DNA of 47,570 bases from Bacteroidota bacterium (GTDB lineage: Bacteria; Bacteroidota; Bacteroidia; Bacteroidales; CG2-30-32-10), in NCBI GenBank assembly GCA_013377115.1, contig JACAAW010000009.1, positions 1-47,570 of the forward strand, in the 5' to 3' direction. A program made the position numbers and the translations under genes. This document shows, in pieces, positions 8,318 to 18,278 of the stretch. Position 1 is the first letter of the stretch. Every line of letters starts with the position of its first letter. The notes under the pieces were generated by a model. It was given only the letters and a program-made list of their open reading frames with translations, made no database searches and had not been told where the DNA came from.

Positions 8318-8668
8318 ATGAACAGCGAAAGTCTAATCTTATTTTTTATTGTTGCAGTTGTTTTGGTTGGAGGTGCGGTAATATTTTCATCTTTTGTTGC
8401 ACCATCGTCAAAAAATGCACAAAAATCAGAAACCTACGAATGCGGTATTCCAACACAAGGTATTTCTTGGCTTCAATTTAATGTAGGTTATTATTTATTT
8501 GCAATTCTTTTCCTAGTTTTTGATGTTGAAACAGTTTTCCTTTTTCCTTGGGCAGCTGTTATGAAAGAAGTTGGAATGGTTGCATTTGTTGAAATCCTAA
8601 TATTTTTTACAATCCTTGGCTTAGGTTTATTATATGCCTGGAAAAAACATGCTTTAATATGGGAATGA
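8318..8668 (+). CDS. nuoA: NADH-quinone oxidoreductase subunit A
   Basis: The 116-residue membrane protein has three hydrophobic segments and the conserved NuoA stretch 'YECGIPTQG', then '[14 protein letters not shown]' in the second half. It is part of the membrane arm of complex I near the quinone channel. It is the first gene of the 11-gene nuo operon, and its stop codon overlaps the nuoB start. Length is normal for the family. Confidence 0.95.
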   Translation: MNSESLILFFIVAVVLVGGAVIFSSFVAPSSKNAQKSETYECGIPTQGISWLQFNVGYYLFAILFLVFDVETVFLFPWAAVMKEVGMVAFVEILIFFTILGLGLLYAWKKHALIWE

Positions 8669-9216
8669 TAAAATCAATGAAAGACAAAGATTTCAAAGAT
8701 AATATTTCTTTGGAACTCTTTAAACAATCAGGCGGAAACGTTCTCCTGACTACCGTTGATGGAATAATTAATTGGGGAAGATCCAATTCAATTTGGCCTT
8801 TAACATTTGCCACCTCTTGTTGTGGGATAGAAATGATGGCTGCTGGTGCATCTCGTCATGATTTTGCCAGATTCGGCATCGAAGTTTATCGTGCTAGTCC
8901 AAGACAAGCTGACGTAATCGTGGTTGCAGGAACTATTGTAAACAAAATGGCTCCAGTTTTAAAACGTTTATACGATCAAATGTCCGATCCAAAATATGTA
9001 ATCGCAATGGGCGCTTGCGCGATTTCTGGTGGACCTTTTTACTATAATTCCTATAACGTAATCAAAGGTTGCGAACATGTAATTCCTGTTGATGTTTATA
9101 TTCCTGGTTGCCCTCCTCGTCCTGAAGCATTGCTTTATGGCGTTATGCAGCTTCAAAGGAAAATCAAACAAGAGAGCATAATGCATGTTCAAAAACCAAT
9201 GGAAAATTTTTATTAA
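8659..9216 (+). CDS. nuoB: NADH-quinone oxidoreductase subunit B
   Basis: NuoB carries cluster N2, which passes electrons to quinone. The ligand motifs are all present: tandem cysteines in '[12 protein letters not shown]', then 'GACAISGG' and '[13 protein letters not shown]'. The ATG at 8659 overlaps nuoA by 10 nt. A second in-frame ATG at 8665 would make a classic 4-nt ATGA overlap with the nuoA stop and may be the true start. The protein is 185 residues with either a short or slightly shorter N-terminal tail. Confidence 0.95.
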   Translation: MGMIKSMKDKDFKDNISLELFKQSGGNVLLTTVDGIINWGRSNSIWPLTFATSCCGIEMMAAGASRHDFARFGIEVYRASPRQADVIVVAGTIVNKMAPVLKRLYDQMSDPKYVIAMGACAISGGPFYYNSYNVIKGCEHVIPVDVYIPGCPPRPEALLYGVMQLQRKIKQESIMHVQKPMENFY

Positions 9217-9239
9217 TCATATTTTCATTATAATATTCT

Positions 9240-9698
9240 ATGGATTTAGAAAAACTCAAAGAAAAATTAATTTCGATAGTTCCTACCGCAGAATTTGAAG
9301 AAAATAAACAGTTTCTTACCGCTGTCATTCCTTCTGATAAACTTCATTCTTTGGCAAAAAAGCTAAAAGAGTCAGAAGATACTTTATTCGATTATTTATT
9401 TTGTTTAAGTGCTGTTGATTGGACTACCCATATTGGTGTTGTTTATCATTTAACTTCTACAAAACTTAACCATAATATTGTATTAAAAGTAAAAACTACA
9501 GACAGAGAAAATACTGTTTTTGACAGTGTTACTGATGTATGGAAAACTGCTGAATTCCACGAAAGAGAAGCTTTCGACTTAATGGGAATCAAATTTAAAA
9601 ACCATCCAGATATGAGAAGAATTTTCCTTGAAGATGATTGGATTGGATACCCACTTAGAAAAGATTATAAAGACGACGTAAACATTGTAGAACAATAA
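9240..9698 (+). CDS. nuoC: NADH-quinone oxidoreductase subunit C
   Basis: This is the 152-residue '30 kDa' subunit of the peripheral arm, containing the signature region 'EFHEREAFDLMGIKFKNHP' followed by 'RRIFLEDDW'. It is encoded separately from nuoD, whereas some Bacteroidota have a fused nuoCD. It ends 4 bp before nuoD. Confidence 0.93.
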   Translation: MDLEKLKEKLISIVPTAEFEENKQFLTAVIPSDKLHSLAKKLKESEDTLFDYLFCLSAVDWTTHIGVVYHLTSTKLNHNIVLKVKTTDRENTVFDSVTDVWKTAEFHEREAFDLMGIKFKNHPDMRRIFLEDDWIGYPLRKDYKDDVNIVEQ

Positions 9699-9702
9699 TT
9701 CT

Positions 9703-10824
9703 ATGACAGAAACAACCGAAAATTATCAGTTAGATCAAGAGGAATATATTATTAATATGGGCCCTCAGCATCCATCAACGCATGGAGTGCTTAGGTTCGA
9801 AGTTTCACTAAAAGGTGAAATGGTTAGAAATATTCGTCCTCATTGTGGTTATATACACCGCGGTATTGAAAAAATGTGTGAAAAAAACACATACCAACAA
9901 ATTATCCATTTAACAGACAGGCTTGATTATCTTTCTGCTCATTCAAATAATGAATTGGTTTGTTTAACCGTTGAAGAAGCATTAGAAATTGAAGTTCCAG
10001 AAAGAGTTAAATACATTAGAACCATTATGGCGGAGCTAAATAGAATTGCTTCTCACCAATTGTGGTGGTGTTCTATGGGTATGGATATGGGAGGTTTAAC
10101 ATGCTTCTTCTATGGTCTTCGCGATAGAGAGCCTATTTTGGATATCTTTGAAGAAACTTGTGGTGGCAGATTGTTATTAAGTTACAATTGTCCTGGTGGA
10201 GTTATGTATGACCTTCATCCAAATTTCCAAAAAAGAGTAAAAGATTATATTAAGTATTTCCGCAAAAAATTACCTGAATATGATGCTTTACTTTCTGGAA
10301 ATATTATCTTCTTGGAAAGAACAAAAGGATTGGGTGTTTTAACATTAGAAGATGCAATTTCTTTCGGAGTAACTGGCCCAACTGGTAGAGCATCTGGATT
10401 TTCTTGTGATATTAGAAAAACACAACCATATAGCGCATATTCAAAAGTTGATTTTAAAGAGATTCTTTATACTGAAGGTGATACATTCCATAGATATAAA
10501 GCCAGAATTGATGAAATGTGGGAATCAATGAATATCATTGAACAACTTATTGATAATATTCCAGAAGGTGACTACGCAGTTAAAATGAAACCAATCATTA
10601 AATTACCAGCAGGTGAATATTATAAAAGCGTTGAAACCGCTCGTGGTGAATTAGGTTTGTATTTGATAAGTGATGGAAATAAATCACCTTATAGATTTAA
10701 ATTAAGATCACCAAATTTTATCAATTTGGGTGCACTTGCATCAATGGTGAAAGATACAAAAATTGCGGATTTAGTTGCAATTAGTGCATCTTTGGATTTA
10801 GTTATTCCAGATATTGACAGATAA
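9703..10824 (+). CDS. nuoD: NADH-quinone oxidoreductase subunit D
   Basis: The 373-residue '49 kDa' subunit is related to the large subunit of NiFe hydrogenases and forms the quinone site with NuoB. The N-terminal 'MGPQHPSTHGVLRFE' motif, 'GYIHRGIEKMCE' and the C-terminal 'DLVIPDIDR' are typical. The His and Tyr residues of the quinone pocket region ('QHPSTHG' and 'TDRLDYLS') are present. Length is somewhat short compared with ~400 residues in E. coli-like forms but normal for bacterial NuoD. Confidence 0.95.
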   Translation: MTETTENYQLDQEEYIINMGPQHPSTHGVLRFEVSLKGEMVRNIRPHCGYIHRGIEKMCEKNTYQQIIHLTDRLDYLSAHSNNELVCLTVEEALEIEVPERVKYIRTIMAELNRIASHQLWWCSMGMDMGGLTCFFYGLRDREPILDIFEETCGGRLLLSYNCPGGVMYDLHPNFQKRVKDYIKYFRKKLPEYDALLSGNIIFLERTKGLGVLTLEDAISFGVTGPTGRASGFSCDIRKTQPYSAYSKVDFKEILYTEGDTFHRYKARIDEMWESMNIIEQLIDNIPEGDYAVKMKPIIKLPAGEYYKSVETARGELGLYLISDGNKSPYRFKLRSPNFINLGALASMVKDTKIADLVAISASLDLVIPDIDR

Positions 10825-10855
10825 ATAAAATAAATTAATATAAAGCATAAATATT

Positions 10856-11947
10856 ATGACTTTCAAATTTCTATATGATTTTTCAATACTAACTCAAGCA
10901 ATTGACAAAGCAATTACTGGTAGCATGTCTCCTTTTTGGGCAATGATTACCGAAATGACAATTATTGGGGTGTTGATTTTAGCATTTTATGCCGTTGTAG
11001 GATTATACCTTGTATATGCTGAACGTAAAGTTTGCGCATTTATGCAGAATAGGGTAGGTCCTAACAGAGTTGGTCCTTGGGGTTTTTTCCAAACTATTGC
11101 GGATCTTATCAAGCTTTTGATGAAGGAATTAATTCCTATCAAAGCTGCTGATAAATTGTTATTTAACATTGCTCCTTTCATTGTTATTATTGCTGGATTT
11201 ATGGCAATCGCTGCTGTTCCTTTTGCAAAAGGACTTCATGCAGTTGATTTTAATATTGGAGTTTTTTATGTTATGGCCGTTTCATCAATTGGTGTAATCG
11301 GAATTTTATTGGCAGGTTGGTCAAGTAACAATAAATATTCTCTTATTGGAGCAATGAGAAGTGGAGCACAAATCGTTAGTTATGAACTTTCTGTTGGAAT
11401 GTCATTAATTACTATTGTTATTCTTGCTGGTAGTATGCAACTTTCCACAATTGTTGAAGGACAACATGATTTATGGTTTATTTTTAAAGGACATGTTCCT
11501 GCAATTATTGCATTTATTGTTTTCTTAATTGCTGGAACTGCCGAAACAAACAGAGGTCCTTTCGATTTAGCTGAAGCTGAATCTGAATTAACTGCTGGTT
11601 TCCATGTTGAATACTCTGGTATTAAATTCGCATTCTTTTTCTTAGCAGAATACATGAATATGTTTATTGTAGCTTCAATTGCAGCAACTGTATTTTTGGG
11701 TGGATGGATGCCATTTCATATTCCTGGATTGGAAGGTTTTAATCACGTTATGGATTATATTCCACCATTCTTGTGGTATTTTGTTAAAACAGCTTTTGTA
11801 ATTTTCTTAATGATGTGGTTTAAATGGACTTTCCCTCGTTTAAGAATTGATCAATTATTAACATTAGAATGGAAATATTTATTGCCAATAAATTTATTTA
11901 ATATTCTTCTAATGGCATTAATGGTTTTAATGGGTTGGTATTTCTAA
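10856..11947 (+). CDS. nuoH: NADH-quinone oxidoreductase subunit H
   Basis: The 363-residue polytopic membrane subunit connects the quinone cavity to the antiporter-like subunits. Family signatures are '[21 protein letters not shown]', '[29 protein letters not shown]' (written here as one conserved loop around 11530-11620) and the C-terminal 'RLRIDQLL'. The E-rich loop that contacts NuoB/D is intact. Confidence 0.95.
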   Translation: MTFKFLYDFSILTQAIDKAITGSMSPFWAMITEMTIIGVLILAFYAVVGLYLVYAERKVCAFMQNRVGPNRVGPWGFFQTIADLIKLLMKELIPIKAADKLLFNIAPFIVIIAGFMAIAAVPFAKGLHAVDFNIGVFYVMAVSSIGVIGILLAGWSSNNKYSLIGAMRSGAQIVSYELSVGMSLITIVILAGSMQLSTIVEGQHDLWFIFKGHVPAIIAFIVFLIAGTAETNRGPFDLAEAESELTAGFHVEYSGIKFAFFFLAEYMNMFIVASIAATVFLGGWMPFHIPGLEGFNHVMDYIPPFLWYFVKTAFVIFLMMWFKWTFPRLRIDQLLTLEWKYLLPINLFNILLMALMVLMGWYF

Positions 11948-12005
11948 ATTAAAAATTTATATAAAACTAGTAACACATTCAGCAATTACTGAATAAAAGT
12001 AAAAT

Positions 12006-12485
12006 ATGAAAAGTATAATAAAATATTTCGCAGACATTTTTGGTGGGGTTAGAACACTTTTAGTAGGTATGAAAATTACCGGAAAGTATTTCTTTTCTCC
12101 TGGTCAAATTGTCACTCAGCAATATCCGGAAAACAGAAAGAAACTTGTAATGTTTGATCGTTTTAAAGGTGAATTGATAATGCCTCATAACGAAAATAAC
12201 GAACATAAATGTACTGGCTGCGGTATTTGTGAAACAAATTGTCCTAACGGAACCATCGAAGTAATTCCTACTAGAATTGAAACGGAAGATGGAAAGAAAA
12301 AAAGAATTTTGGATACTTACGTTTATCGACTTGGAATGTGTACTTTCTGTGCACTTTGTGTGAAAACTTGTCCTTCTGAAGCTTTGGCTTTTGGTCAAGA
12401 TTTCGAACAAGCGGTGTTTGACAGAACGCAACTTACCAAAATATTAAATAAACCAGGTTCAACTATAATGAAAGGGGTAGAATAA
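12006..12485 (+). CDS. nuoI: NADH-quinone oxidoreductase subunit I, 2x[4Fe-4S]
   Basis: The 159-residue ferredoxin-like subunit holds clusters N6a and N6b. Two motifs are seen: 'CTGCGICETNCP' and 'CTFCALCVKTCP'. In complex I forms without NuoEFG this subunit is the likely docking point for reduced ferredoxin; that is known for related 11-subunit enzymes and inferred here. Its stop codon overlaps the nuoJ start by one base (TAATG). Confidence 0.94.
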   Translation: MKSIIKYFADIFGGVRTLLVGMKITGKYFFSPGQIVTQQYPENRKKLVMFDRFKGELIMPHNENNEHKCTGCGICETNCPNGTIEVIPTRIETEDGKKKRILDTYVYRLGMCTFCALCVKTCPSEALAFGQDFEQAVFDRTQLTKILNKPGSTIMKGVE

Positions 12486-12997
12486 TGACATCGAATCAAA
12501 TCATGTTTGCTATTTTTTCTGGAATAATTGTATTATTCTCGATATTAACGGTAACGACAAAAAGAATTCTTAGAGCAGCTGTTTATTTGTTGTTTGTTTT
12601 AATTTCAACAGCAGGGCTTTACTTTATGTTAAATTATCAGTTTCTTGCTGCAGTTCAGATAACACTCTATGCTGGCGGTATTGTGGTATTGATAATTTTT
12701 TCAATTTTACTAACCAGTCATATCAGCGAAAAATTTGAAGCAACTGAAATGAAAAAGAGTATCTTTTCTGCAATTGCTGCTATTTCTGGTGCTATTCTTA
12801 CAATTTTAACTATTTTACAATATCCATTCGTTGCTTCTCAAGCACCTGCCAAGGAAGTGAACATGGATTTAATTGGTAAAAGCTTACTAAGTTATAATGT
12901 AGACGGTTACGTATTACCTTTTGAGGTAATTTCAATTTTATTATTAGCTGCTATGATTGCGGCTATAGTTATTGCTAAAAAACAAAACGCTAAATAA
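12485..12997 (+). CDS. nuoJ: NADH-quinone oxidoreductase subunit J
   Basis: The 170-residue membrane protein has about five hydrophobic segments. The conserved NuoJ segment 'AVQITLYAGGIVVLIIFSILL' lies in the middle (about 57-77), with the expected Tyr-Ala-Gly-Gly. It overlaps nuoI by one base and is followed immediately by nuoK. Confidence 0.93.
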   Translation: MTSNQIMFAIFSGIIVLFSILTVTTKRILRAAVYLLFVLISTAGLYFMLNYQFLAAVQITLYAGGIVVLIIFSILLTSHISEKFEATEMKKSIFSAIAAISGAILTILTILQYPFVASQAPAKEVNMDLIGKSLLSYNVDGYVLPFEVISILLLAAMIAAIVIAKKQNAK

Positions 12998-12998
12998 T

Positions 12999-13319
12999 AT
13001 GATAAACTCAGGTATTCCTTTACAGTACTTTTTGGTCCTTGCTGCAATAATGTTTTTTGTTGGTGTCTATGGCTTTATTACCAGAAAAAACCTTATTACA
13101 ATCTTAATGTCAATTGAATTAATCCTTAATTCAGTGAATATTAATTTTGTTGCATTTAACAAGTATTTGTATCCAGACAAATTACAAGGACATTTCTTTA
13201 CTTTATTTGTTATCGCTGTTGCTGCATGCGAAGCTGCTGTTGCAATTGCTATTATAATAAATATATTCAGAAGATTTAACAACATCGATGTTGAGAACGT
13301 TGATGAAATGAAATATTAA
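12999..13319 (+). CDS. nuoK: NADH-quinone oxidoreductase subunit K
   Basis: The 106-residue, three-helix antiporter-like subunit resembles MrpC. The conserved Glu residues are in 'MSIELILNSVNINFVAF' and 'VAACEAAVAIAI'. A TTG-initiated version from 12972 would add nine residues and overlap nuoJ; the ATG at 12999, 1 bp after the nuoJ stop, matches the family N-terminus and is preferred. Confidence 0.93.
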   Translation: MINSGIPLQYFLVLAAIMFFVGVYGFITRKNLITILMSIELILNSVNINFVAFNKYLYPDKLQGHFFTLFVIAVAACEAAVAIAIIINIFRRFNNIDVENVDEMKY

Positions 13320-13353
13320 TAAATCATTGTAAAAACACTAAAAAAATACAAGA

Positions 13354-15276
13354 ATGATTGATTTTGGCTATACAATTTGGATTCCTTTAATTCCTATCCT
13401 TATGTTCCTATTTATTGGACTTACAGGACATAAATACAAACCAGTAATTTCTGGATATTTAGGAACTTTAGGTTTATTAACATCTGCAGCATTATCATAT
13501 TATACTGCATACCAATATTTTTTCAATGTAGGAAAAGTGGCAGGTGTTTATGAAAAGATAATAGGTTTTAATGTTACTTGGTTAAGATTTACCGATACAC
13601 TTCATATTGATTTGGGAACTTTGTTGGATCCAATTTCTGTAATGATGTTGGTTGTTATTACTACCATTTCATTAATGGTTCATATTTACAGTTTGGGTTA
13701 TATGAAAGGTGAAAAGGGATTTGCTCGTTTTTACGCAGTTCTTTCATTGTTCAGTTTCTCAATGCTTGGTTTAGTTTTAGCCACAAACATTTTCCAAATG
13801 TATATCTTCTGGGAATTAGTGGGGGTTTCTTCTTACTTATTAATTAGTTTCTATTACGAAAAACCATCTGCAGTTGCAGCCGGTAAAAAAGCTTTTATTG
13901 TAACTCGTTTTGCTGATTTGGGTTTCTTGATTGGAATTTTAATGTTGTCATTTATTACAGGAACTTTTGATTTCAAAACATTAACTGATCCTAATGGTGC
14001 CGCAATTATGCAAGGTGGTTCAGCTGCGTTTTTAGGTTTATCTGTAATGACTTGGGCATTATTACTTATTTTCATTGGTGGTGCTGGTAAATCTGCTATG
14101 TTTCCACTACATATTTGGTTACCAGATGCTATGGAAGGTCCAACTCCTGTTTCTGCATTGATTCATGCTGCAACAATGGTAGTTGCTGGGGTTTATTTAG
14201 TTGCAAGATTATTTACCATATTCGCATTATCTGCACCTGTCGCACTTGAAATTGTCGGTTATGTCGGCGGTATTACCTCACTTTTTGCAGCGGTAATTGC
14301 CTGTACGCAAAACGATATTAAACGGGTTTTGGCATTTTCTACCATGTCACAAATTGGTTATATGATGTTGGCTCTTGGAGTTTCTGGTTATGGTGGCGAA
14401 GAAGGATTAGGTTACATGGCTTCAATGTTCCATTTATTCACTCACGCAATGTTTAAAGCCTTATTATTCTTAGGCGCAGGAGCTATTATTCATGCAGTTC
14501 ATAGTAATAATATGACTGATATGGGTGGTTTGAGAAAATACCTTCCTTGGACCAATATTACCTTCTTAATTGCTTGTTTGACTATTGCTGGTGTTCCTCC
14601 ACTTTCTGGATTCTGGAGTAAAGATGAAATTTTAGTTGCTGCTTTTGAACATAATAAATTCTTATTTGCAATTGAATTTTTGGTTGCTGGTTTAACCGCA
14701 TTTTATATGTTCCGTTTATACTTCAATGTATTTTGGGGAAAAGACAGACATTATCATCATGCACCACACGAAGCACCTCCAGTTATGTTGTTTCCATTGG
14801 TATTCTTAGCAATTGCTTCTATTTTCTCTGGTTTTATTCCTTTCACAAGTTTAGTAACTTCTGATGGTGAAGCATTCCATGTGGGAACTGAATGGATTGT
14901 TGCAATACCATCCGTTTTAATTGGATTAATAGGAATTGCCATTGCATGGATATTCTACAAAAAAGAAACTGCTATTCCTGATAAATTGGCTTCAAGCTTT
15001 AAACTACTTTATAAAGGATCCTTGAACAAATTCTATATTGATGAAATTTACTTATTCGTTACCAAAAAGATAATTTTTGCTCTTATTTCAAAGCCAATCG
15101 CTTGGTTTGATAGACATGTTATTGATGGGTTTATGAATTCAATTGCATTTGTAACCAACTTTGCTTCTGAAAAGATAAAAGGAATGCAATCAGGTCAATT
15201 ACAACAATACGCTTATGTATTTGTTTCAGGTGTAGTTATTTTAGCTTTCGTATTTATTTATTTGTTGAAATTTTAA
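13354..15276 (+). CDS. nuoL: NADH-quinone oxidoreductase subunit L
   Basis: The 640-residue distal antiporter-like subunit has the proton-channel signatures 'FWELVGVSSYLLI' (Glu), 'GKSAMFPLHIWLPDAMEGPT' (Lys and His), 'HAATMV' and 'FHLFTHAMFKALLFL'. Its C-terminal extension, with an amphipathic region and a final hydrophobic helix, corresponds to the lateral arm of NuoL, which separates it from NuoM and NuoN. Confidence 0.95.
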   Translation: MIDFGYTIWIPLIPILMFLFIGLTGHKYKPVISGYLGTLGLLTSAALSYYTAYQYFFNVGKVAGVYEKIIGFNVTWLRFTDTLHIDLGTLLDPISVMMLVVITTISLMVHIYSLGYMKGEKGFARFYAVLSLFSFSMLGLVLATNIFQMYIFWELVGVSSYLLISFYYEKPSAVAAGKKAFIVTRFADLGFLIGILMLSFITGTFDFKTLTDPNGAAIMQGGSAAFLGLSVMTWALLLIFIGGAGKSAMFPLHIWLPDAMEGPTPVSALIHAATMVVAGVYLVARLFTIFALSAPVALEIVGYVGGITSLFAAVIACTQNDIKRVLAFSTMSQIGYMMLALGVSGYGGEEGLGYMASMFHLFTHAMFKALLFLGAGAIIHAVHSNNMTDMGGLRKYLPWTNITFLIACLTIAGVPPLSGFWSKDEILVAAFEHNKFLFAIEFLVAGLTAFYMFRLYFNVFWGKDRHYHHAPHEAPPVMLFPLVFLAIASIFSGFIPFTSLVTSDGEAFHVGTEWIVAIPSVLIGLIGIAIAWIFYKKETAIPDKLASSFKLLYKGSLNKFYIDEIYLFVTKKIIFALISKPIAWFDRHVIDGFMNSIAFVTNFASEKIKGMQSGQLQQYAYVFVSGVVILAFVFIYLLKF

Positions 15277-15288
15277 TAGAACATAAAG

Positions 15289-16794
15289 ATGGATATTTTA
15301 ACATTATTAATTGTAATTCCAGTACTAACAGTAATTGGAATCTTATTTTGCAAAGACAATAAACAAGTTCGAGTTGTTTCTGCTATTGGAATGAGTATAC
15401 AACTTATTCAATCTATCATAGTGGTCTTAATGTATTTTGCTGAGCGTAAGGCTGGAAATACCTCAGAAATGGTGTTCACTCAAACTTATATGTGGTTTAG
15501 CAGTTTAAACATTAAATATGCAATTGGAATTGATGGTATCTCTGCAGTTATGATTTTGCTAACTGGTATCATTATTTTCACTGGTGTTTTTGCATCATGG
15601 AATGTTAAAGATTTATCGAAGGAATTCTTTATTTCTCTGATTTTACTTGCAACAGGAGTTTTTGGATTTTTCATTTCTTTGGATATGTTCACCATGTTCT
15701 TATTTTATGAAGTTGCGGTAATTCCGATGTATTTATTAATCGGTATTTGGGGTAGTGGTCCAAAAGAATATTCAGCAATGAAGTTGACTCTGATGTTAAT
15801 GGGAGGTTCGGCATTGTTGTTAGTTGGTTTGTTAGGAATCTATTTCAATTCAAATCCTGCTGGAGGAGAATTAACATGGAACATATTAGAAATTGCAAAA
15901 GTTAAAATTCCAATTGAAGCTCAACGACTTTTCTTCCCACTTACATTTGTTGGATTTGGAGTTCTTGGCGCTTTATTCCCATTTCATACTTGGTCACCTG
16001 ACGGTCACGCCTCAGCACCAACAGCGGTATCAATGTTACATGCTGGTGTATTGATGAAATTAGGAGGTTATGGTTGTTTTAGAATTGCAATGTTTTTAAT
16101 GCCTGAAGCAGCAAACGAAATGGGTTGGATATTCATTATTTTAACTGCAACGAGTGTTGTTTATGGTGCTTTCGGTGCTGTAGTTCAAAAGGATTTAAAA
16201 TACATCAATGCCTACTCTTCTGTAAGTCACTGCGGCTTGGTTTTATTCGCTGTATTAATGATGAACAAAACAGCAATGGACGGGGCGATTATGCAAATGA
16301 TTTCTCATGGATTGATGACAGCACTTTTCTTCGCATTAATTGGAATGATTTACGGTAGGACTCATACCAGGATTATCACTCAAATGGGTGGTTTAATGAA
16401 AATAATGCCTTTCTTGTCGGTTTGTTATGTGATTGCTGGATTGGCTTCTCTTGGATTACCTGGATTAAGTGGTTTCGTTGCTGAAATGACCATCTTTGTT
16501 GGTTCTTTCCAACATGTTGATACCTTTCACCGTATTGTAACCATTATTGCTTGTTCTTCAATAGTAATTACGGCAGTATATATTTTGAGAGTTGTTGGTA
16601 TCCTTCTTTTAGGTCCTGTTAAAAACGACGAATTCTTAAAATTAAAAGATGCAGAATGGCACGAAAAATTAACTACAGTTGTTCTAATTTGTGCAATTGC
16701 AGGTATTGGTTTGGCTCCGTTGTGGTTATCTGATACAATCAGTACTAGTCTAGCTCCAATTATTGATAAAATATCATCAGCTAGCATTTTTTAA
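15289..16794 (+). CDS. nuoM: NADH-quinone oxidoreductase subunit M
   Basis: The 501-residue antiporter-like membrane subunit contains 'LFYEVAVIPMYLLIGIWG' (Glu on the channel helix), 'PFHTWSPDGHASAPTAVSMLHAG' and 'SHGLMTALFFALIG'. These are the standard NuoM signatures. It lacks the NuoL lateral-helix extension. The start is 12 bp after nuoL. Confidence 0.95.
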   Translation: MDILTLLIVIPVLTVIGILFCKDNKQVRVVSAIGMSIQLIQSIIVVLMYFAERKAGNTSEMVFTQTYMWFSSLNIKYAIGIDGISAVMILLTGIIIFTGVFASWNVKDLSKEFFISLILLATGVFGFFISLDMFTMFLFYEVAVIPMYLLIGIWGSGPKEYSAMKLTLMLMGGSALLLVGLLGIYFNSNPAGGELTWNILEIAKVKIPIEAQRLFFPLTFVGFGVLGALFPFHTWSPDGHASAPTAVSMLHAGVLMKLGGYGCFRIAMFLMPEAANEMGWIFIILTATSVVYGAFGAVVQKDLKYINAYSSVSHCGLVLFAVLMMNKTAMDGAIMQMISHGLMTALFFALIGMIYGRTHTRIITQMGGLMKIMPFLSVCYVIAGLASLGLPGLSGFVAEMTIFVGSFQHVDTFHRIVTIIACSSIVITAVYILRVVGILLLGPVKNDEFLKLKDAEWHEKLTTVVLICAIAGIGLAPLWLSDTISTSLAPIIDKISSASIF

Positions 16795-16833
16795 TAAATA
16801 ATAAATAAGCAAAGATTTCAAATAATAATTAAT

Positions 16834-18255
16834 ATGAGACTTGAAAATTTTCTAATAATGAGACAGGAGCTACTACTTACACTTGTAGCACTTATTGTAC
16901 TGATTGCGGATTTAGCAATTAAAGACGATAAAAAGAGGATTGTCATTCCAATTTCAATAGTTCTATTTTTCCTTGTTACTGTTGCTGGATTTATTCCTGC
17001 AAGTGAAGGAATATTGTTTGGTGGAATGTATAAAAGCACAGCACTTACAATTTTAATGAAAAACATTTTAAATGTTGGTGTATTAATCGTTTTTATTCAG
17101 TCAGTAACTTGGTTGAAAAGGGATGACCTCCAAAATAAAATCAGTGAATATTTTATTCTCATTGTTTCTACACTTATTGGAATGAATTTCATGATTTCAT
17201 CTGGTGATTTCTTGATGTTCTACCTTGGTCTTGAAACTGCAACTATTCCTATAGCTGCTTTAGCTGCTTATGAAAAATTTAAAGCAAAATCTGCTGAGGC
17301 TGGTATCAAATTAATTCTTTCTTCAGCTTTATCATCAGGGATTTTACTTTATGGTTTATCCATGATTTACGGAACTACTGGTTCGATTTATTTTGCTGAT
17401 GTAGCTGCTTCATTTGGAAACACTCCTTTACATGTTCTTGCTTTTATATTCTTCTTTGCTGGAATGGCATTTAAAATTTCCTTGGTTCCTTTCCATTTGT
17501 GGACTGCCGATGTTTATGAAGGAGCACCTATTAATGTTACATCTTATTTATCTGTAATTTCTAAAGGAGCTGCGGTTTTCATTTTTACAATTATCCTTTA
17601 TACAGTTTTTAGTCAAATAGCTTATTTGTGGAGAGAATTGTTGGTAATTATTTCACTTTTAACAATGACTGTGGGTAACTTATTTGCGATTCGCCAACAG
17701 AATTTGAAAAGATTCCTTGCATTTTCATCTATTGCTCAAGCTGGTTTTATTCTTCTTGGTATTTTAGATGGTAGTGTTTTAGGAATGACTTCTACAGTAT
17801 ATTTTGTAATGATTTATATCTTTTCTAACTTGGGTGCATTTGGTGTTGTTGCTGCTGTTTCAAACATGACAAATAAGGAAAATATGGATGATTATAATGG
17901 ATTTTATCGTACCAATCCAAAATTGAGTTTGGTAATGATGCTTTCTTTGTTTTCATTAGCTGGTATTCCTCCAGTTGCTGGTTTCTTTGGTAAATTCTTC
18001 TTATTTACTGCAGCCGCCCATCAAGGATATTATATGTTAGTTCTTGTTGCTGTATTAAATGCAACAATCTCCTTATATTATTATTTATTGTTAATCAAGG
18101 CAATGTTTATTAACACAAGCGATAATCCAATAGCTAGAATTAATAGTGATTTCTCTACAAAATTAGGTTTGATTATTTGTGTTGTTGGTATTTTTGTGAT
18201 TGGTTTCGCTAGTCCATTGTACGAATTAATTCGTTCATTAAGTTTTGGTTTTTAA
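16834..18255 (+). CDS. nuoN: NADH-quinone oxidoreductase subunit N
   Basis: The 473-residue antiporter-like subunit sits between NuoM and NuoK/J. Typical motifs are 'YLGLETATIPIAALAAY' with the channel Glu, 'AFKISLVPFHLWTADVYEGAP', and 'LAGIPPVAGFFGKFFLF' near the C-terminus. Two adjacent in-frame ATGs (16834 and 16858) are possible starts; the first gives the longer N-terminal tail. Confidence 0.94.
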   Translation: MRLENFLIMRQELLLTLVALIVLIADLAIKDDKKRIVIPISIVLFFLVTVAGFIPASEGILFGGMYKSTALTILMKNILNVGVLIVFIQSVTWLKRDDLQNKISEYFILIVSTLIGMNFMISSGDFLMFYLGLETATIPIAALAAYEKFKAKSAEAGIKLILSSALSSGILLYGLSMIYGTTGSIYFADVAASFGNTPLHVLAFIFFFAGMAFKISLVPFHLWTADVYEGAPINVTSYLSVISKGAAVFIFTIILYTVFSQIAYLWRELLVIISLLTMTVGNLFAIRQQNLKRFLAFSSIAQAGFILLGILDGSVLGMTSTVYFVMIYIFSNLGAFGVVAAVSNMTNKENMDDYNGFYRTNPKLSLVMMLSLFSLAGIPPVAGFFGKFFLFTAAAHQGYYMLVLVAVLNATISLYYYLLLIKAMFINTSDNPIARINSDFSTKLGLIICVVGIFVIGFASPLYELIRSLSFGF

Positions 18256-18278
18256 TCATCGTTTAAATTATTGAAGAT

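Noticed and set aside
12972-12998. TTG start for nuoK
   Set aside because: It overlaps nuoJ and adds nine residues not seen in NuoK; the ATG at 12999 fits the family.
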